From the NCBI GenBank assembly GCA_003152355.1, contig PMAA01000205.1, positions 6,492-47,778 of the forward strand: DNA of 41,287 bases, in the 5' to 3' direction. Below, piece after piece: positions 19,349 to 29,048 of the stretch; positions within the stretch are counted from its first letter, which is position 1, and the number at the start of each line of letters is the position of its first letter. The stretch is from Acidobacteriota bacterium (GTDB lineage Bacteria > Acidobacteriota > Terriglobia > Acidiferrales > UBA7541). The notes beneath the pieces were generated by a model. The model worked only from the letters and a program-made list of their open reading frames with translations. It was not told the DNA's origin and did no database searches. A program made the position numbers and the translations under genes.

Positions 19349-20377
19349 TTGAATCTACTTATGGCTTTCCTGCGGTCCCAAGTCATGCGCCCCCAATTGT
19401 GGATGGTCGTTATCTTCCTGTTGGGAGGTAGCCTTGAAAACAGAGGCTACCTGGCATCCTCGCAATTTTCAGGTGTCTCACCGCCGGTCGCCATCGCGCA
19501 GGGCGTGCGAACGGCGCCGCGTAAAGTCGCTGAAAATCCTTGGACAAAAAAAGAATGCGCGCAAGGAGTAGAACTGCGTCTGAGTTCGATGGAGCCAACT
19601 CAGGGCAGCTTGCAGTTCGTCGAAATCCGGAGTGCGAACCAACTGGCACAAGTTGAAGGTCAATGGGACGGCAACGAGATTCCATTCTGGCGCTCGGATA
19701 ACGGCAGTGAGAGCGATTTCGATGTGCATAGAGCATTGCTCGGAATTGACCTCGAGCATGCAAGCGGAATGGCAGACTTCGTAGTTTCCACCAAGGCCGT
19801 TGAAGGCGAATCCTTCGCGTGCACCCTGAGTTTGGACGTGAAAGCGGGCCGGTTTGCCACTGAAAAGCTAAAGGTAGCGCCGCAGTTCGTAGAACCCAAT
19901 CCGGAGCAGATTGCCCGTGCGGATGCGGAGCGCAAGCGCCTGCGTGAGATTTTTGCAACTGTGACGCCGGAAAAGTTGTGGAACGGGAAGTTTCGTATAC
20001 CAATCGCAGGAGCAACCACGGGCGGCAATTTCGGAAAACGGAGAGTGCTAAATGGGCAGCCTTCCTCACCCCACTCCGGCGTAGATTTCGCGGCGCCTGC
20101 GGGTACGCCAGTGCATGCGGCACAAAGCGGCCGCGTAGTCCTCGCCGAACCGCTATATTTTTCTGGAAATACCGTGATCGTGGATCACGGCTTGGGCGTC
20201 TACACTTTCTACGGACATCTTCGTTCGTTCGACGTAAAGGCGGGTGATGCCATCAGTGTTGGCGGCCTTCTGGGAAAAGTGGGCGCCACCGGGCGAGCCA
20301 CTGGGCCGCACTTGCATTGGGGATTGACAGTTAATCGCGCGCGGGTAAATTCGCTCGATATTGTAAAGTTGCTATGA
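19349..20377 (+). CDS. M23 family (LytM) metallopeptidase, exported
   Basis: HSGVDFAAPAGTPVHAAQSGRVVLAEPLYFSGNTVIVDHGLGVYTFYGHL..GKVGATGRATGPHLHWGL. Confidence 0.93.
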   Translation: MNLLMAFLRSQVMRPQLWMVVIFLLGGSLENRGYLASSQFSGVSPPVAIAQGVRTAPRKVAENPWTKKECAQGVELRLSSMEPTQGSLQFVEIRSANQLAQVEGQWDGNEIPFWRSDNGSESDFDVHRALLGIDLEHASGMADFVVSTKAVEGESFACTLSLDVKAGRFATEKLKVAPQFVEPNPEQIARADAERKRLREIFATVTPEKLWNGKFRIPIAGATTGGNFGKRRVLNGQPSSPHSGVDFAAPAGTPVHAAQSGRVVLAEPLYFSGNTVIVDHGLGVYTFYGHLRSFDVKAGDAISVGGLLGKVGATGRATGPHLHWGLTVNRARVNSLDIVKLL

Positions 20378-20389
20378 TTCGTAGGCCGC

Positions 20390-20490
20390 TCCTCAGCCGC
20401 GCAATCGACTTCGCCGTCCTGAAACCCTCCCTGTTTTTCAAGTTCATGGATAAGATTTTCGTAAAGTGCGAACTGGAATTCGGCAGGCAA
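20390..20490 (-). pseudogene. Possible gene fragment (start of a small protein) running into the 3' end of the M23 gene
   Basis: Reverse translation MPAEFQFALYENLIHELEKQGGFQDGEVDCAAEE looks protein-like only upstream of the M23 stop; the remainder is antisense to M23 coding sequence. Confidence 0.35.
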
Positions 20491-20662
20491 CTTGATTTCG
20501 CCGGATCGATCATCTCGACTTGAAGTGCTGCCGCCTTGATTCTCAGCCTGCCTGTGATGCCTGGTTAGTCGACAGATACCGGTTGCCCAGAATAAGCGGC
20601 CGGACTAGGATTGCCCCTCTCGCCATCGTCGCGGCAGGAATTCGCGGCGAAGGAGGTTTCCT

Positions 20663-22111
20663 TTGACACTCACTTGCGGTGCCGGCCGCACGCTCCTGCT
20701 GGCCGCAGTCTTCTTGTGCGGAACAGGCACATCCCTTGCGCAAACCGAGAGAACTTCCAGTTCAAGCACTCCAGGCCAAGCCATACCTGGAACCGTTGGA
20801 GTGAGCCCGTTCGCGGGCAGTGTGCCGGCAAAGCTGGTTCCGGGGGTGATTCCGCTTTCGTTGCAGGACGCCATCGACCGCGGATTGAAGCAAAATCTCG
20901 GGCTGCTGCTTTCGAATGCAGATATCCGTTCGGCCAGCGGCCAGCGCTGGGAGCAATTGAGCGCTCTCTTGCCGCACGTGAATGCGGAGCCCTATGTCGA
21001 GGAATCGGAGATCAATCTCGCCGAGCTCGGTCTCAAAAGCCTCGGCGGAATCCAAATTCCGCCATCCGTCGGCCCCTTTTCATTTTTTGATGCCCGTGCA
21101 ACCGTGACTCAGTCTTTGTTTGATTGGAAGTCCATTAACGCCACTCGTGCGGCCAGCCAGAGCCTGAAGTCCGCTGAATATACCAATAAAGATGCGCGCG
21201 ATCTCGTTGTGCTTGCTGTGGGCTATACCTATTTGCAGGCCATCGCCGACGAAGCCCGCATCGAAACAGCGGAAGCGCAAGTCAAGACCGCGCAGGCACT
21301 CCACAATCAAGCAGCGGACCAGTTGAACGCAGGCACGTCGCCGGAAATCGATGAGCTGCGCGCCAAGGTCGAGCTCCAGACCCGCCAGCAGCAATTGATT
21401 CAAGCGAAAAACGACTTCGCCATACAAAAACTGACTGTAGCACGCGTGATCGGCCTGGCTCCCGGGCAGGAATTCGAATTAACCGACAAGTCGCCCTATC
21501 AGCCGTTCGAGGGAATCACCGTTGATGACGCTCTGAAACGCGCATACGCTTTTCGTTCCGATTACCAGGCGGCTATGACCGACATCCGCGCAGCCGAATT
21601 CCTTCGCAAGGCCGCTCTGGCCGGCTATCTCCCTTCGCTTGCATTCAACGCGGACTATGGCACGGCGGGAGCGCATCCTTCCACAGCAACGCAAGTTTCG
21701 GACGTGCGCGGAACTTTGACGATTCCCATCTTTCAAGGGGGCAGCGTTCACGGTGACGTGTTGCAGGCTGATGCAAAACTCGAGCAGAGCCGCGAACGCC
21801 TCGAAAATCTCCGCGCGCAGATCGACTCAGACGTCCGCGCGGCTCTGTTTAATCTGCAATCGTCGGCCGAACAAGTCAACGTGGCCCGCAGCAACATTGA
21901 TTTGGCGGAAGAGACTCTGACCCGGTCGCGGAATCGTTTCAGTGCGGGCGTTACCGATACCGTGGAGGTGGTGCAATCGCAAGAGGCGGTCGCTAGCGCC
22001 CATGAACAATACATCTCGAGTCTCTACAGCTATAATTTTGCAAAAATTTCCTTGGCTCGCGCTCTAGGGGTTGCTGAAGAGAGCGTCAAGGATTATTTCA
22101 AAGGAAAATGA
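20663..22111 (+). CDS. TolC family outer membrane efflux protein
   Basis: Signal peptide; paired coiled-coil TolC repeats (SLQDAIDRGLKQNLGLLLSNADIRSASGQRWEQ..DVRAALFNLQSSAEQVNVARSNIDLAEETLTRSRNRFSAGVTDTVEVVQSQEAVASAHEQYISSLYSYNFAKISLARALG). Confidence 0.95.
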   Translation: MTLTCGAGRTLLLAAVFLCGTGTSLAQTERTSSSSTPGQAIPGTVGVSPFAGSVPAKLVPGVIPLSLQDAIDRGLKQNLGLLLSNADIRSASGQRWEQLSALLPHVNAEPYVEESEINLAELGLKSLGGIQIPPSVGPFSFFDARATVTQSLFDWKSINATRAASQSLKSAEYTNKDARDLVVLAVGYTYLQAIADEARIETAEAQVKTAQALHNQAADQLNAGTSPEIDELRAKVELQTRQQQLIQAKNDFAIQKLTVARVIGLAPGQEFELTDKSPYQPFEGITVDDALKRAYAFRSDYQAAMTDIRAAEFLRKAALAGYLPSLAFNADYGTAGAHPSTATQVSDVRGTLTIPIFQGGSVHGDVLQADAKLEQSRERLENLRAQIDSDVRAALFNLQSSAEQVNVARSNIDLAEETLTRSRNRFSAGVTDTVEVVQSQEAVASAHEQYISSLYSYNFAKISLARALGVAEESVKDYFKGK

Positions 22112-23379
22112 ATATGGCGGACGAGACCTCATCGCGCTCGGTGCCTGACGCAGGTAAAAAATCCCCGATCGAGCCGTCGCCCTTGAAGGGCGCTGCGTAC
22201 GCGTCGCCCGTGTCCAATAGCACCCGGCGCCGAAGATACATCTTGATTCTGATCGGCGTACTCGTGCTGATTGTTGGCGGCGTATTTTTGTGGCGCTACC
22301 TCAGCAGCTATGAATCGACCGACGACGCTGCGGCGGATGTTCATCTGTATCCGGTCAGCGCGCGTGTTTCCGGATACGTGGTGAAAGTCAACGTCGAGGA
22401 CAATCAGTGGGTGCAGCAGGGCGCCGTTCTGGTTGAGATCGACCCGAAGGACTATGAGGTTGCGGTCGCTGAGGCGCAAGCCAATCTGGACAGCGCCGTA
22501 GCGACAGCCGAATCGCTGAATATCACCGTCCCCATTACTTCGGTGAACACCTCGAGCCAACTGAAGTCCGCTACGTCGGACATCGACAATGCCGATGCCG
22601 GAGTCATCGCCGCCGAAAGGCAAGTCACGGCCGCCCATGCCCAACTCGAAGCGGCGGAAGCGAACGATGTGAGAGCGCAAGACGATCTCCATCGCTACAA
22701 GCTTTTAGTCGACACTCGAGACGTGTCCCAGCAGATTTACGATCAAGCGTTGGCCACGGCGAAATCCACTGCCGCGTCGGTCGCGGCAGCCCGTGCCAAC
22801 GAATCCGCCGCGCAACAATTCGTGCAACAAGCCAAAAGCCGCCTGGTGCAGGCAGATGCAAATCACCAATCCGCGGAGACCGGTCCGCAGCAGGTGTCGT
22901 CCACCCGGGCTCGCGTGCGCGCGGCGATCGCCGATGTGGAGCAACGACGCGCGCTCCTCGAGCAAGCTGAGTTGAATTTGCAATACACCAAAATCTTTGC
23001 GCCAGTTACGGGCGAAGTGAATAAAACAGTTGTCGTCGGGTTGAACGTTCAACCTGGGCAGCAACTCCTGACCGTTGTGCCCCTAAATGACGTGTGGGTC
23101 ACCGCCAATTTCAAAGAGACGCAGCTGAAGCACATGCGAGTCGGACAGAAAGCGGAAATCCACGTGGATTCGAGCGGCCGAAAATTAAAAGGCCACGTAG
23201 ACAGCATCGCGGGGGCAACGGGCCCCCTGTTCAGTTTGCTTCCGCCGGAGAATGCTACCGGCAACTACGTGAAAATTGTGCAAAGGATTCCGGTAAAGAT
23301 CGTCCTCGAGCCGGGCCAGAACCAAGATCGTCACCTCCGTCCAGGAATGAATGTGGTGCCGGACGTGTACCTCCAATGA
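22108..23379 (+). CDS. HlyD/EmrA family periplasmic adaptor
   Basis: Single TM (YILILIGVLVLIVGGVFLW), DDAAADVHLYPVSARVSGYVVKVNVEDNQWVQQGAVLVEIDPKDYEVAVAEAQ, coiled coil; 4-bp start/stop overlap with the TolC gene. Confidence 0.95.
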   Translation: MNMADETSSRSVPDAGKKSPIEPSPLKGAAYASPVSNSTRRRRYILILIGVLVLIVGGVFLWRYLSSYESTDDAAADVHLYPVSARVSGYVVKVNVEDNQWVQQGAVLVEIDPKDYEVAVAEAQANLDSAVATAESLNITVPITSVNTSSQLKSATSDIDNADAGVIAAERQVTAAHAQLEAAEANDVRAQDDLHRYKLLVDTRDVSQQIYDQALATAKSTAASVAAARANESAAQQFVQQAKSRLVQADANHQSAETGPQQVSSTRARVRAAIADVEQRRALLEQAELNLQYTKIFAPVTGEVNKTVVVGLNVQPGQQLLTVVPLNDVWVTANFKETQLKHMRVGQKAEIHVDSSGRKLKGHVDSIAGATGPLFSLLPPENATGNYVKIVQRIPVKIVLEPGQNQDRHLRPGMNVVPDVYLQ

Positions 23380-24971
23380 GTTCCGCTGCTCCGACAATCG
23401 ATCAGGACGCCTGGCGGCCCAAATACAATCCTTGGCTGATTGCTGTTGTCGTGGCGCTGGCAGCCTTCATGGAGGTCCTCGACACCAGCATCGCCAACGT
23501 GGCCCTGCCGTACATGGCCGGGAACCTGGGAGCGAGCAACGATCAAAGTACGTGGGTGTTGACGTCTTATCTCGTCTCGAATGCCATCATCCTGCCAATT
23601 AGCGGCTGGCTCGCGGGCGCCTTGGGACGGAAGCGCTTCTTCATGGGCTGTTTGGGTATATTCACTGTGAGTTCTTTGCTTTGCGGAATAGCGCCGAGTC
23701 TCGGGCTGCTTCTTCTCTTCCGCGTGTTGCAAGGCGCGGGCGGCGGAGGGCTGCAGCCGATGGCTCAGGCCATTCTCGCAGACACTTTTCCGCCGCATCA
23801 GCGAGGTTTGGCGTTTGCGTTGTATGGAATCACGGCGGTCACCGCGCCCACGATCGGACCAACCTTAGGCGGGTGGATCACCTTCAACTATTCCTGGCGG
23901 TGGATTTTTTTTATTAATCTGCCGGTCGGGCTCGCTACATGGTTTCTTGTGCGGCGGTTTGTCGAAGATCCGCCGTATCTAAAACGGCTCAAAACGGCCG
24001 GCGTTAAGCTGGACTACATTGGCATCGCTCTTCTGACTCTGGGTATCGGGGCGTTGCAAGTACTGCTCGACAAGGGGCAGGAAGATGATTGGTTTGGGTC
24101 GCACTTCATTACGACATTGGTTGTCGTGGCCACCGTATGTCTGATCTCGCTGGTTGTTTGGGAGTGGTTTCAAAAGGCGCCGATCATTGACGTCCGCATG
24201 TTCAAGAGTTTTAACTTCGCCAGTGCGAGTTTGATGATGTTCATACTGGGAATCTTGTTGTTCAGCAGCCTGGTCCTGATGCCGCAGTTCCTCCAGACTC
24301 TTTTGGGCTACACGTCCCAACTGGCCGGGCTAGCGCTTTCGGCTGGAGGCCTTGTTTTGCTGTTTGAGATGCCAATCATGGGCAAACTCACAACGATGTT
24401 TCAGGCACGCTACCTGATCGCCTTCGGCTGGCTATCATTATCTATCGCCATGTTCTATTCCACGAAGCGGATTGACTTACTGATTAGCTTCGGCGCCGCC
24501 ACTTGGTTGCGCATCACCCAGGTAATTGGTTTGGGGTTTCTGTTCGTGCCTATTACGCTAGTGGCTTACATCGGAATTTCGCCGGAGAAGAACAATGCGG
24601 TCGCGGGAATCGTCAATTTCATGCGCAATATTGGCAGCAGCGTCGGAACCTCTCTGGTCACCACATTGGTCGCGCGGCGCTCGCAGTTCCATCAAGAGAT
24701 CTTGGGGGATTACGTTCGCGCCGGAAGCTCGAATCTGCAAAACGCCGTCAGCGGCTTGACCCAACGCTTGGCGAATTCCGGTCTAAGCACGCATGATGCT
24801 CAGATACAGGCGTTTGCCAGGATCTATCAAGAGGTCCAAGCGCAGGCCGCGAGCATGGCATACATTGATACCTTCATGGTCCTTGCCATCGGAGCAGCGA
24901 TCATGTTCTGTCTTAGTTTTGCTTTGAAGAAGAATGATCCCGGCGGTGGCGCGGCAGTCGAAGCGGGTTAA
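23376..24971 (+). CDS. DHA2 family MFS multidrug efflux transporter (EmrB/QacA type)
   Basis: From MSSAAPTIDQD: AAFMEVLDTSIANVALPYMAGNLGASNDQSTWVLTSYLVSNAIILPISGWLAGALGRKRFF; ATGA overlap with HlyD. The track ORF start (23094) lies inside the HlyD gene. Confidence 0.95.
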   Translation: MSSAAPTIDQDAWRPKYNPWLIAVVVALAAFMEVLDTSIANVALPYMAGNLGASNDQSTWVLTSYLVSNAIILPISGWLAGALGRKRFFMGCLGIFTVSSLLCGIAPSLGLLLLFRVLQGAGGGGLQPMAQAILADTFPPHQRGLAFALYGITAVTAPTIGPTLGGWITFNYSWRWIFFINLPVGLATWFLVRRFVEDPPYLKRLKTAGVKLDYIGIALLTLGIGALQVLLDKGQEDDWFGSHFITTLVVVATVCLISLVVWEWFQKAPIIDVRMFKSFNFASASLMMFILGILLFSSLVLMPQFLQTLLGYTSQLAGLALSAGGLVLLFEMPIMGKLTTMFQARYLIAFGWLSLSIAMFYSTKRIDLLISFGAATWLRITQVIGLGFLFVPITLVAYIGISPEKNNAVAGIVNFMRNIGSSVGTSLVTTLVARRSQFHQEILGDYVRAGSSNLQNAVSGLTQRLANSGLSTHDAQIQAFARIYQEVQAQAASMAYIDTFMVLAIGAAIMFCLSFALKKNDPGGGAAVEAG

Positions 24972-24991
24972 GCGGCGTAAACTGATATGCA

Positions 24992-25660
24992 ATGGAGGAC
25001 GTGCAGCGAATCGTTGGCGTCGAGCCTTCCATGATCAAAATCGTCACAATTGAACGGGAGTACGGATGCGGTGGAGGCGAGATCGCTCATTCGCTCGCGA
25101 TGCAGTTGGGCTGGAAGCTGTGGGATCAGTTGCTGACCGAGGAGATCGCCAGGCTTGCGAATTGCCCCAAAGCCGTCGTTGAAGTTCGAGAGGAACGCAC
25201 CGATCCGCTCTACTATCGGCTCTTCAAATCCTTTTTGCGCGGAAGCTATGAAGGCAGCCTCAATGCGCACAAGCTCAACGTAGTTGACAGCGAAAGCATT
25301 TTGAAAATTACGGAACGAGTCGTTCAGCACGCCGCTAAGACCGGAGACTCTGTCATCGTCGGACGCGGTTCACAGCATTTTCTCAGGAATCGCCCGGACA
25401 CGCTGCGTGTATTTCTTTACGCTCCGAGAGAAAATAAAGTGCGGCGCCTCCTGGCTCGCGGCAAGAGTGAGCACGAAGCCCAGCAGCTCGTTGATACCGT
25501 TGACGGCGAGCGCCACGATTTCATCCAGAAATATTTCCACGTCGAATGGCCTGACCGCGCCGTTTACCACGCCATGATCAATACCGCGATCGGTGATGAA
25601 GCCGTCGTTCACATGATTCTGGATTTCATGAAAACCATCGACGTAAGAGTCACAGACTGA
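24992..25660 (+). CDS. Cytidylate-kinase-like family protein
   Basis: IKIVTIEREYGCGGGEIAHSLAMQLGWKLWDQLLTEEIARLA..DSVIVGRGSQHFLRNRPDTLRVFLYAPRENKVRRL; start may be the internal ATG at 25031. Confidence 0.85.
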   Translation: MEDVQRIVGVEPSMIKIVTIEREYGCGGGEIAHSLAMQLGWKLWDQLLTEEIARLANCPKAVVEVREERTDPLYYRLFKSFLRGSYEGSLNAHKLNVVDSESILKITERVVQHAAKTGDSVIVGRGSQHFLRNRPDTLRVFLYAPRENKVRRLLARGKSEHEAQQLVDTVDGERHDFIQKYFHVEWPDRAVYHAMINTAIGDEAVVHMILDFMKTIDVRVTD

Positions 25661-25993
25661 CTCCAGAATCGAGAGCGAGGCGTGCCATACCTACCTGAAG
25701 AGCATCCATTTGACGAAGACGGGGCTGGCAGTTCCCGTTTTGAATGAGCTCGCGACAATACCTCTAGACCTGCGGGATCGCCGGCATGGTTGCGACAAAC
25801 TGCAAATCAACCTGCTGCGCACCTGACCAGGCAAACTGGAATAGAGCGGGCCCTTTGATGCAAATCGCACAGAAAGTCCTATCACCTAAGTACCTGTCTG
25901 TAGTCACACGATAGTACTGGTTGTTTGAACCAGATGGGCTCTTTCATGTGTTCATTGCATCTCGTACGCTCTAGATAAGAGAGGTAACGGGCT

Positions 25994-26506
25994 ATGATTC
26001 TCGCGGCTGTAGTGATGCTGTTCCAAATGCAAGCGACATCCCCTAAGGCAGAAGCGAACCGGTCAGAGGCCGTCTGGTATGCCGAGAATATTTCCACGCC
26101 TGCACCTTTCGGCGCGTTCGCCCCAGTCGTTCCGTCGTCCGGAACGCCGAGCGCTCGACTCGCGGAAGATGGCATCCATTTCGTGAACCTTCCCGACAAC
26201 GACGGAACAAAGCCGACACCGAAGGCGACGCCCGTTTTCCCCGACGCGAAAACTCAGTTTCTTTCCGGAGTTTACATCCCGGATCACTTCGAGCCGCTGC
26301 CGCCGCTTCCCGACAAACATTACGACGCCGTGAAATCCGGCGGGTACAAGCGGCTCTACCTCGGCATCGCGCAATCGAGCACGGGGAAGTTCAATCGAGC
26401 ACGACGACGTTTGAAGCTTGGACGGCCAACCGAGGAAACGGCCGCAGGAAGCCCGGAGCGCGATGCCCCGAGTTCGCCTGGCCAAATCACCGTCGCGTCT
26501 GAATAG
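25994..26506 (+). CDS. Hypothetical protein, probably frameshifted by a 20-bp tandem duplication
   Basis: ORF 170 aa; orderly composition up to GGYKRLYLGIAQSST, then Arg-rich low-quality C-terminus beginning exactly at the duplication. Confidence 0.5.
   Translation: MILAAVVMLFQMQATSPKAEANRSEAVWYAENISTPAPFGAFAPVVPSSGTPSARLAEDGIHFVNLPDNDGTKPTPKATPVFPDAKTQFLSGVYIPDHFEPLPPLPDKHYDAVKSGGYKRLYLGIAQSSTGKFNRARRRLKLGRPTEETAAGSPERDAPSSPGQITVASE
26372..26411 (+). repeat. 20-bp imperfect tandem duplication
   Basis: caatcgagcacggggaagtt / caatcgagcacgacgacgtt, 17/20 identical. Confidence 0.85.
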
Positions 26507-26722
26507 AGTCCTAAGAGAATCAATCGCAAAATGGGCACGTCCTCAGATTCCATGCCGCCTCGATAAATCCGTTCATGCGGAGTTTTTCATAGTTCAAGCC
26601 CGCCGCCAATTCAGGGAATTCTGCAACCTGCGGAAGAGAGGCATGAGGCGCGCCGTTCCGAATCGCTGGTGAGGGGTGCTCGGTTCACCTATTCGATCTG
26701 GGTGAACGGAGCGTGATGGCAG

Positions 26723-28984
26723 CTATTGCACTTGGAGCGTCGCGTTCAAAGGAGTTTCGCTGGAGGATGGACCGGCAAAGATCTTGTAGGCGCCTGGAAA
26801 TAGATTCCAAGCATTTGTTCGCTCATCGAAGACGGATATCATCTGCGGATCGACGGCAACTGTTACGGTCTTGGACTCGCCCGGGGCAAGCTTGATCCGC
26901 TGCCATCCCACGAGACGCTTGAACGGTTCACCGGCAGCCTCCGGAAGTGTCGCGTACACCTCCGCGATTTCGGTGCCGGCACGCTTGCCGAGGTTCTTCA
27001 CAGCAAAACTTACGGTCCGCTGTGCATTGTCGGTCTTCAGGTCGGAGTAGGTATAGGTTGTGTAGGACAGCCCGAACCCGAATGGAAACAGCACTTCCTT
27101 GTGCTCGGACTCGTACCACTTGTAGCCGACCTTGAGGCCCTCGTCGTAGTGCACAGTGTAGTTGGATTCGATGTGCGTGCTTCCATTCACCGCGCCGGTG
27201 CCTTGCCCCAAGTCTTCTGAAGAAAGTGGCGGGATGGCCGGATGCGGCAAATCGGCATCGCTCGTTGGGAAGGTTATTGCGAGTTTGGCGGAAGGGTTCA
27301 CGTCTCCGGCCAGCACGTTGGCAAGAGCCTTATGACCTCTGCTACCCGCGTACCATGCTTCCACGATGCCGCTAACCTTTCCGATCCAAGGCATCGTCAC
27401 TGCCGTGCCAGTTTCAAGAACAACAATTGTGTGTGGATTCGCTGCCGCCACTTGCTCGATCAACGCATCCTGTTTGTCGGGAAGTGAAAGGGTGGTCACG
27501 TCCATGCCTTCCGACAACCATTGGTACGCAAAAACGATAGCGATATCGGCGCGTTTAGCCAGAGCTGCGGCGGCCATTGGGTCTTGGCCCGAGTCGAACT
27601 CTATTTTCGCATTCGGAATCTTTTCCTGCAGAGCCTTGAGCGGCGACGTGGGGAACCATATGTGATCCTGCCAGTGAGTAGCACCCTTCCCTGGAGGCGC
27701 AATCGCATTGCCGCCGGGCGGGTCTACTTGTGCTGAACCGCCTCCAGAAATCATTCCCACGTCAGCGTGTCCGCCGATTACCGCGATGCTCTCGGTCGTA
27801 GTCGAGTCTAACGGCAGGATCGCTTTCTCGTTCTTGAGAAGCACGATGCTGTTTTCTTCCAGATGCTGGGCGATTTCCAGCCCGCCTTCCACATCGATGA
27901 CGCCCTTCTCGATGGGATTGTCCACAATGCCGGAAAGGAACTCGGCATACAGAACTCGGCGCGCATGGTCATCGATATCAGCCATGGGCACCTTGCCCGC
28001 CTTGACTGCCTTCGCTAGCTCCGACCCAAAGTAATCGGCCATGGGTTGTTCCTGGTCCAAGCCCGCTGCTGAAGCCTTCTCGGTGCTGTGTGTACCGCCC
28101 CAATCGGAGATGACGAAACCCTTATATCCCCATTCCGTCTTAAGAACTTCGTGCAGCGTGTAGGCGTTCTCACATGCGTAGTCGCCGTTAATGCGGTTAT
28201 AGGAGCACATTACCGCGCCTGGGTTCGCGATCTTGATACCGATATGGAAGGCGAGAAGATCGCTCTCCTGCATGGCGCGTTTGGAGATGATCGAATTCAC
28301 GATATTTCGACCGGTCTCCTGGTCGTTGACGGCGTAATGCTTAATGTCGCCAATGACGTGCTGCGCCTGCTCGCACTTCATGAGATTTCCAACCATTGTT
28401 CCGCCGAGCAGCGGATCTTCTCCGGCGTACTCGAACGTGCGCCCATTGCGCGGCTCCCGCGTTATATTTACGCCTCCGCCCAACGTCATATTGAACCCCT
28501 GGGCTCGCAGCTCGCGACCGATCATCGCCCCGTACTCGCAGGCGCCCTGCGGATCCCAACTCGAAGCGGCCGCAAGAGTGGATGGAAGTGCCGTCGAGTA
28601 GCGGCCATTCTTTCCGCTGTCGCGAATCCCATAAGCGGCGTCGGAAATGAAGATTGGGGGGATGCCTAACCGCTCCACTCCTTCAACGTAGCCTGCGCCT
28701 CCGTTCGCCAGATGAGTCAAAGGCATCTGCCATTGAGAAGCATGTGCCATACCGTTGCCGTGCAAGAGCGCAATTTTCTCTTCCAAGGTCATCTGCTTCA
28801 GAACCATCTCGGCCCGCTCTTCGGGAGAGAGGTTGGAGTGCATCCAGGGCTGCTTGGTGTCCTGAGCGATGCCGGAACGTGCGCCCCCGATAAAACACAT
28901 CGTTCCTGCGAGTACACAGACCGCCCGCAACTGGGCTCGCCTAAAATTCTGAACCTGCATATGTCTCCTGCTTTGCTCAACCAT
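26723..28984 (-). CDS. Glycoside hydrolase family 3 (beta-glucosidase type), exported
   Basis: MTLEEKIALLHGNGMA, nucleophile region KGFVISDWGGTHS, SIVLLKNEKAILPLD, C-terminal FN3-like VGYKWYESEHKEVLFPFGFGLSYTTYTYSDL. Confidence 0.95.
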   Translation of the reverse strand: MVEQSRRHMQVQNFRRAQLRAVCVLAGTMCFIGGARSGIAQDTKQPWMHSNLSPEERAEMVLKQMTLEEKIALLHGNGMAHASQWQMPLTHLANGGAGYVEGVERLGIPPIFISDAAYGIRDSGKNGRYSTALPSTLAAASSWDPQGACEYGAMIGRELRAQGFNMTLGGGVNITREPRNGRTFEYAGEDPLLGGTMVGNLMKCEQAQHVIGDIKHYAVNDQETGRNIVNSIISKRAMQESDLLAFHIGIKIANPGAVMCSYNRINGDYACENAYTLHEVLKTEWGYKGFVISDWGGTHSTEKASAAGLDQEQPMADYFGSELAKAVKAGKVPMADIDDHARRVLYAEFLSGIVDNPIEKGVIDVEGGLEIAQHLEENSIVLLKNEKAILPLDSTTTESIAVIGGHADVGMISGGGSAQVDPPGGNAIAPPGKGATHWQDHIWFPTSPLKALQEKIPNAKIEFDSGQDPMAAAALAKRADIAIVFAYQWLSEGMDVTTLSLPDKQDALIEQVAAANPHTIVVLETGTAVTMPWIGKVSGIVEAWYAGSRGHKALANVLAGDVNPSAKLAITFPTSDADLPHPAIPPLSSEDLGQGTGAVNGSTHIESNYTVHYDEGLKVGYKWYESEHKEVLFPFGFGLSYTTYTYSDLKTDNAQRTVSFAVKNLGKRAGTEIAEVYATLPEAAGEPFKRLVGWQRIKLAPGESKTVTVAVDPQMISVFDERTNAWNLFPGAYKIFAGPSSSETPLNATLQVQ

Positions 28985-29048
28985 CTCTAAGCTGTGTGAT
29001 TTGCCCCACTAGCAAGTTCTGAACACAAGAACGCTACGCTCGCCAGTC

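Noticed and set aside
23331-23798. 155-aa minus-strand ORF
   Set aside because: Antisense to the HlyD/MFS junction; no domain.
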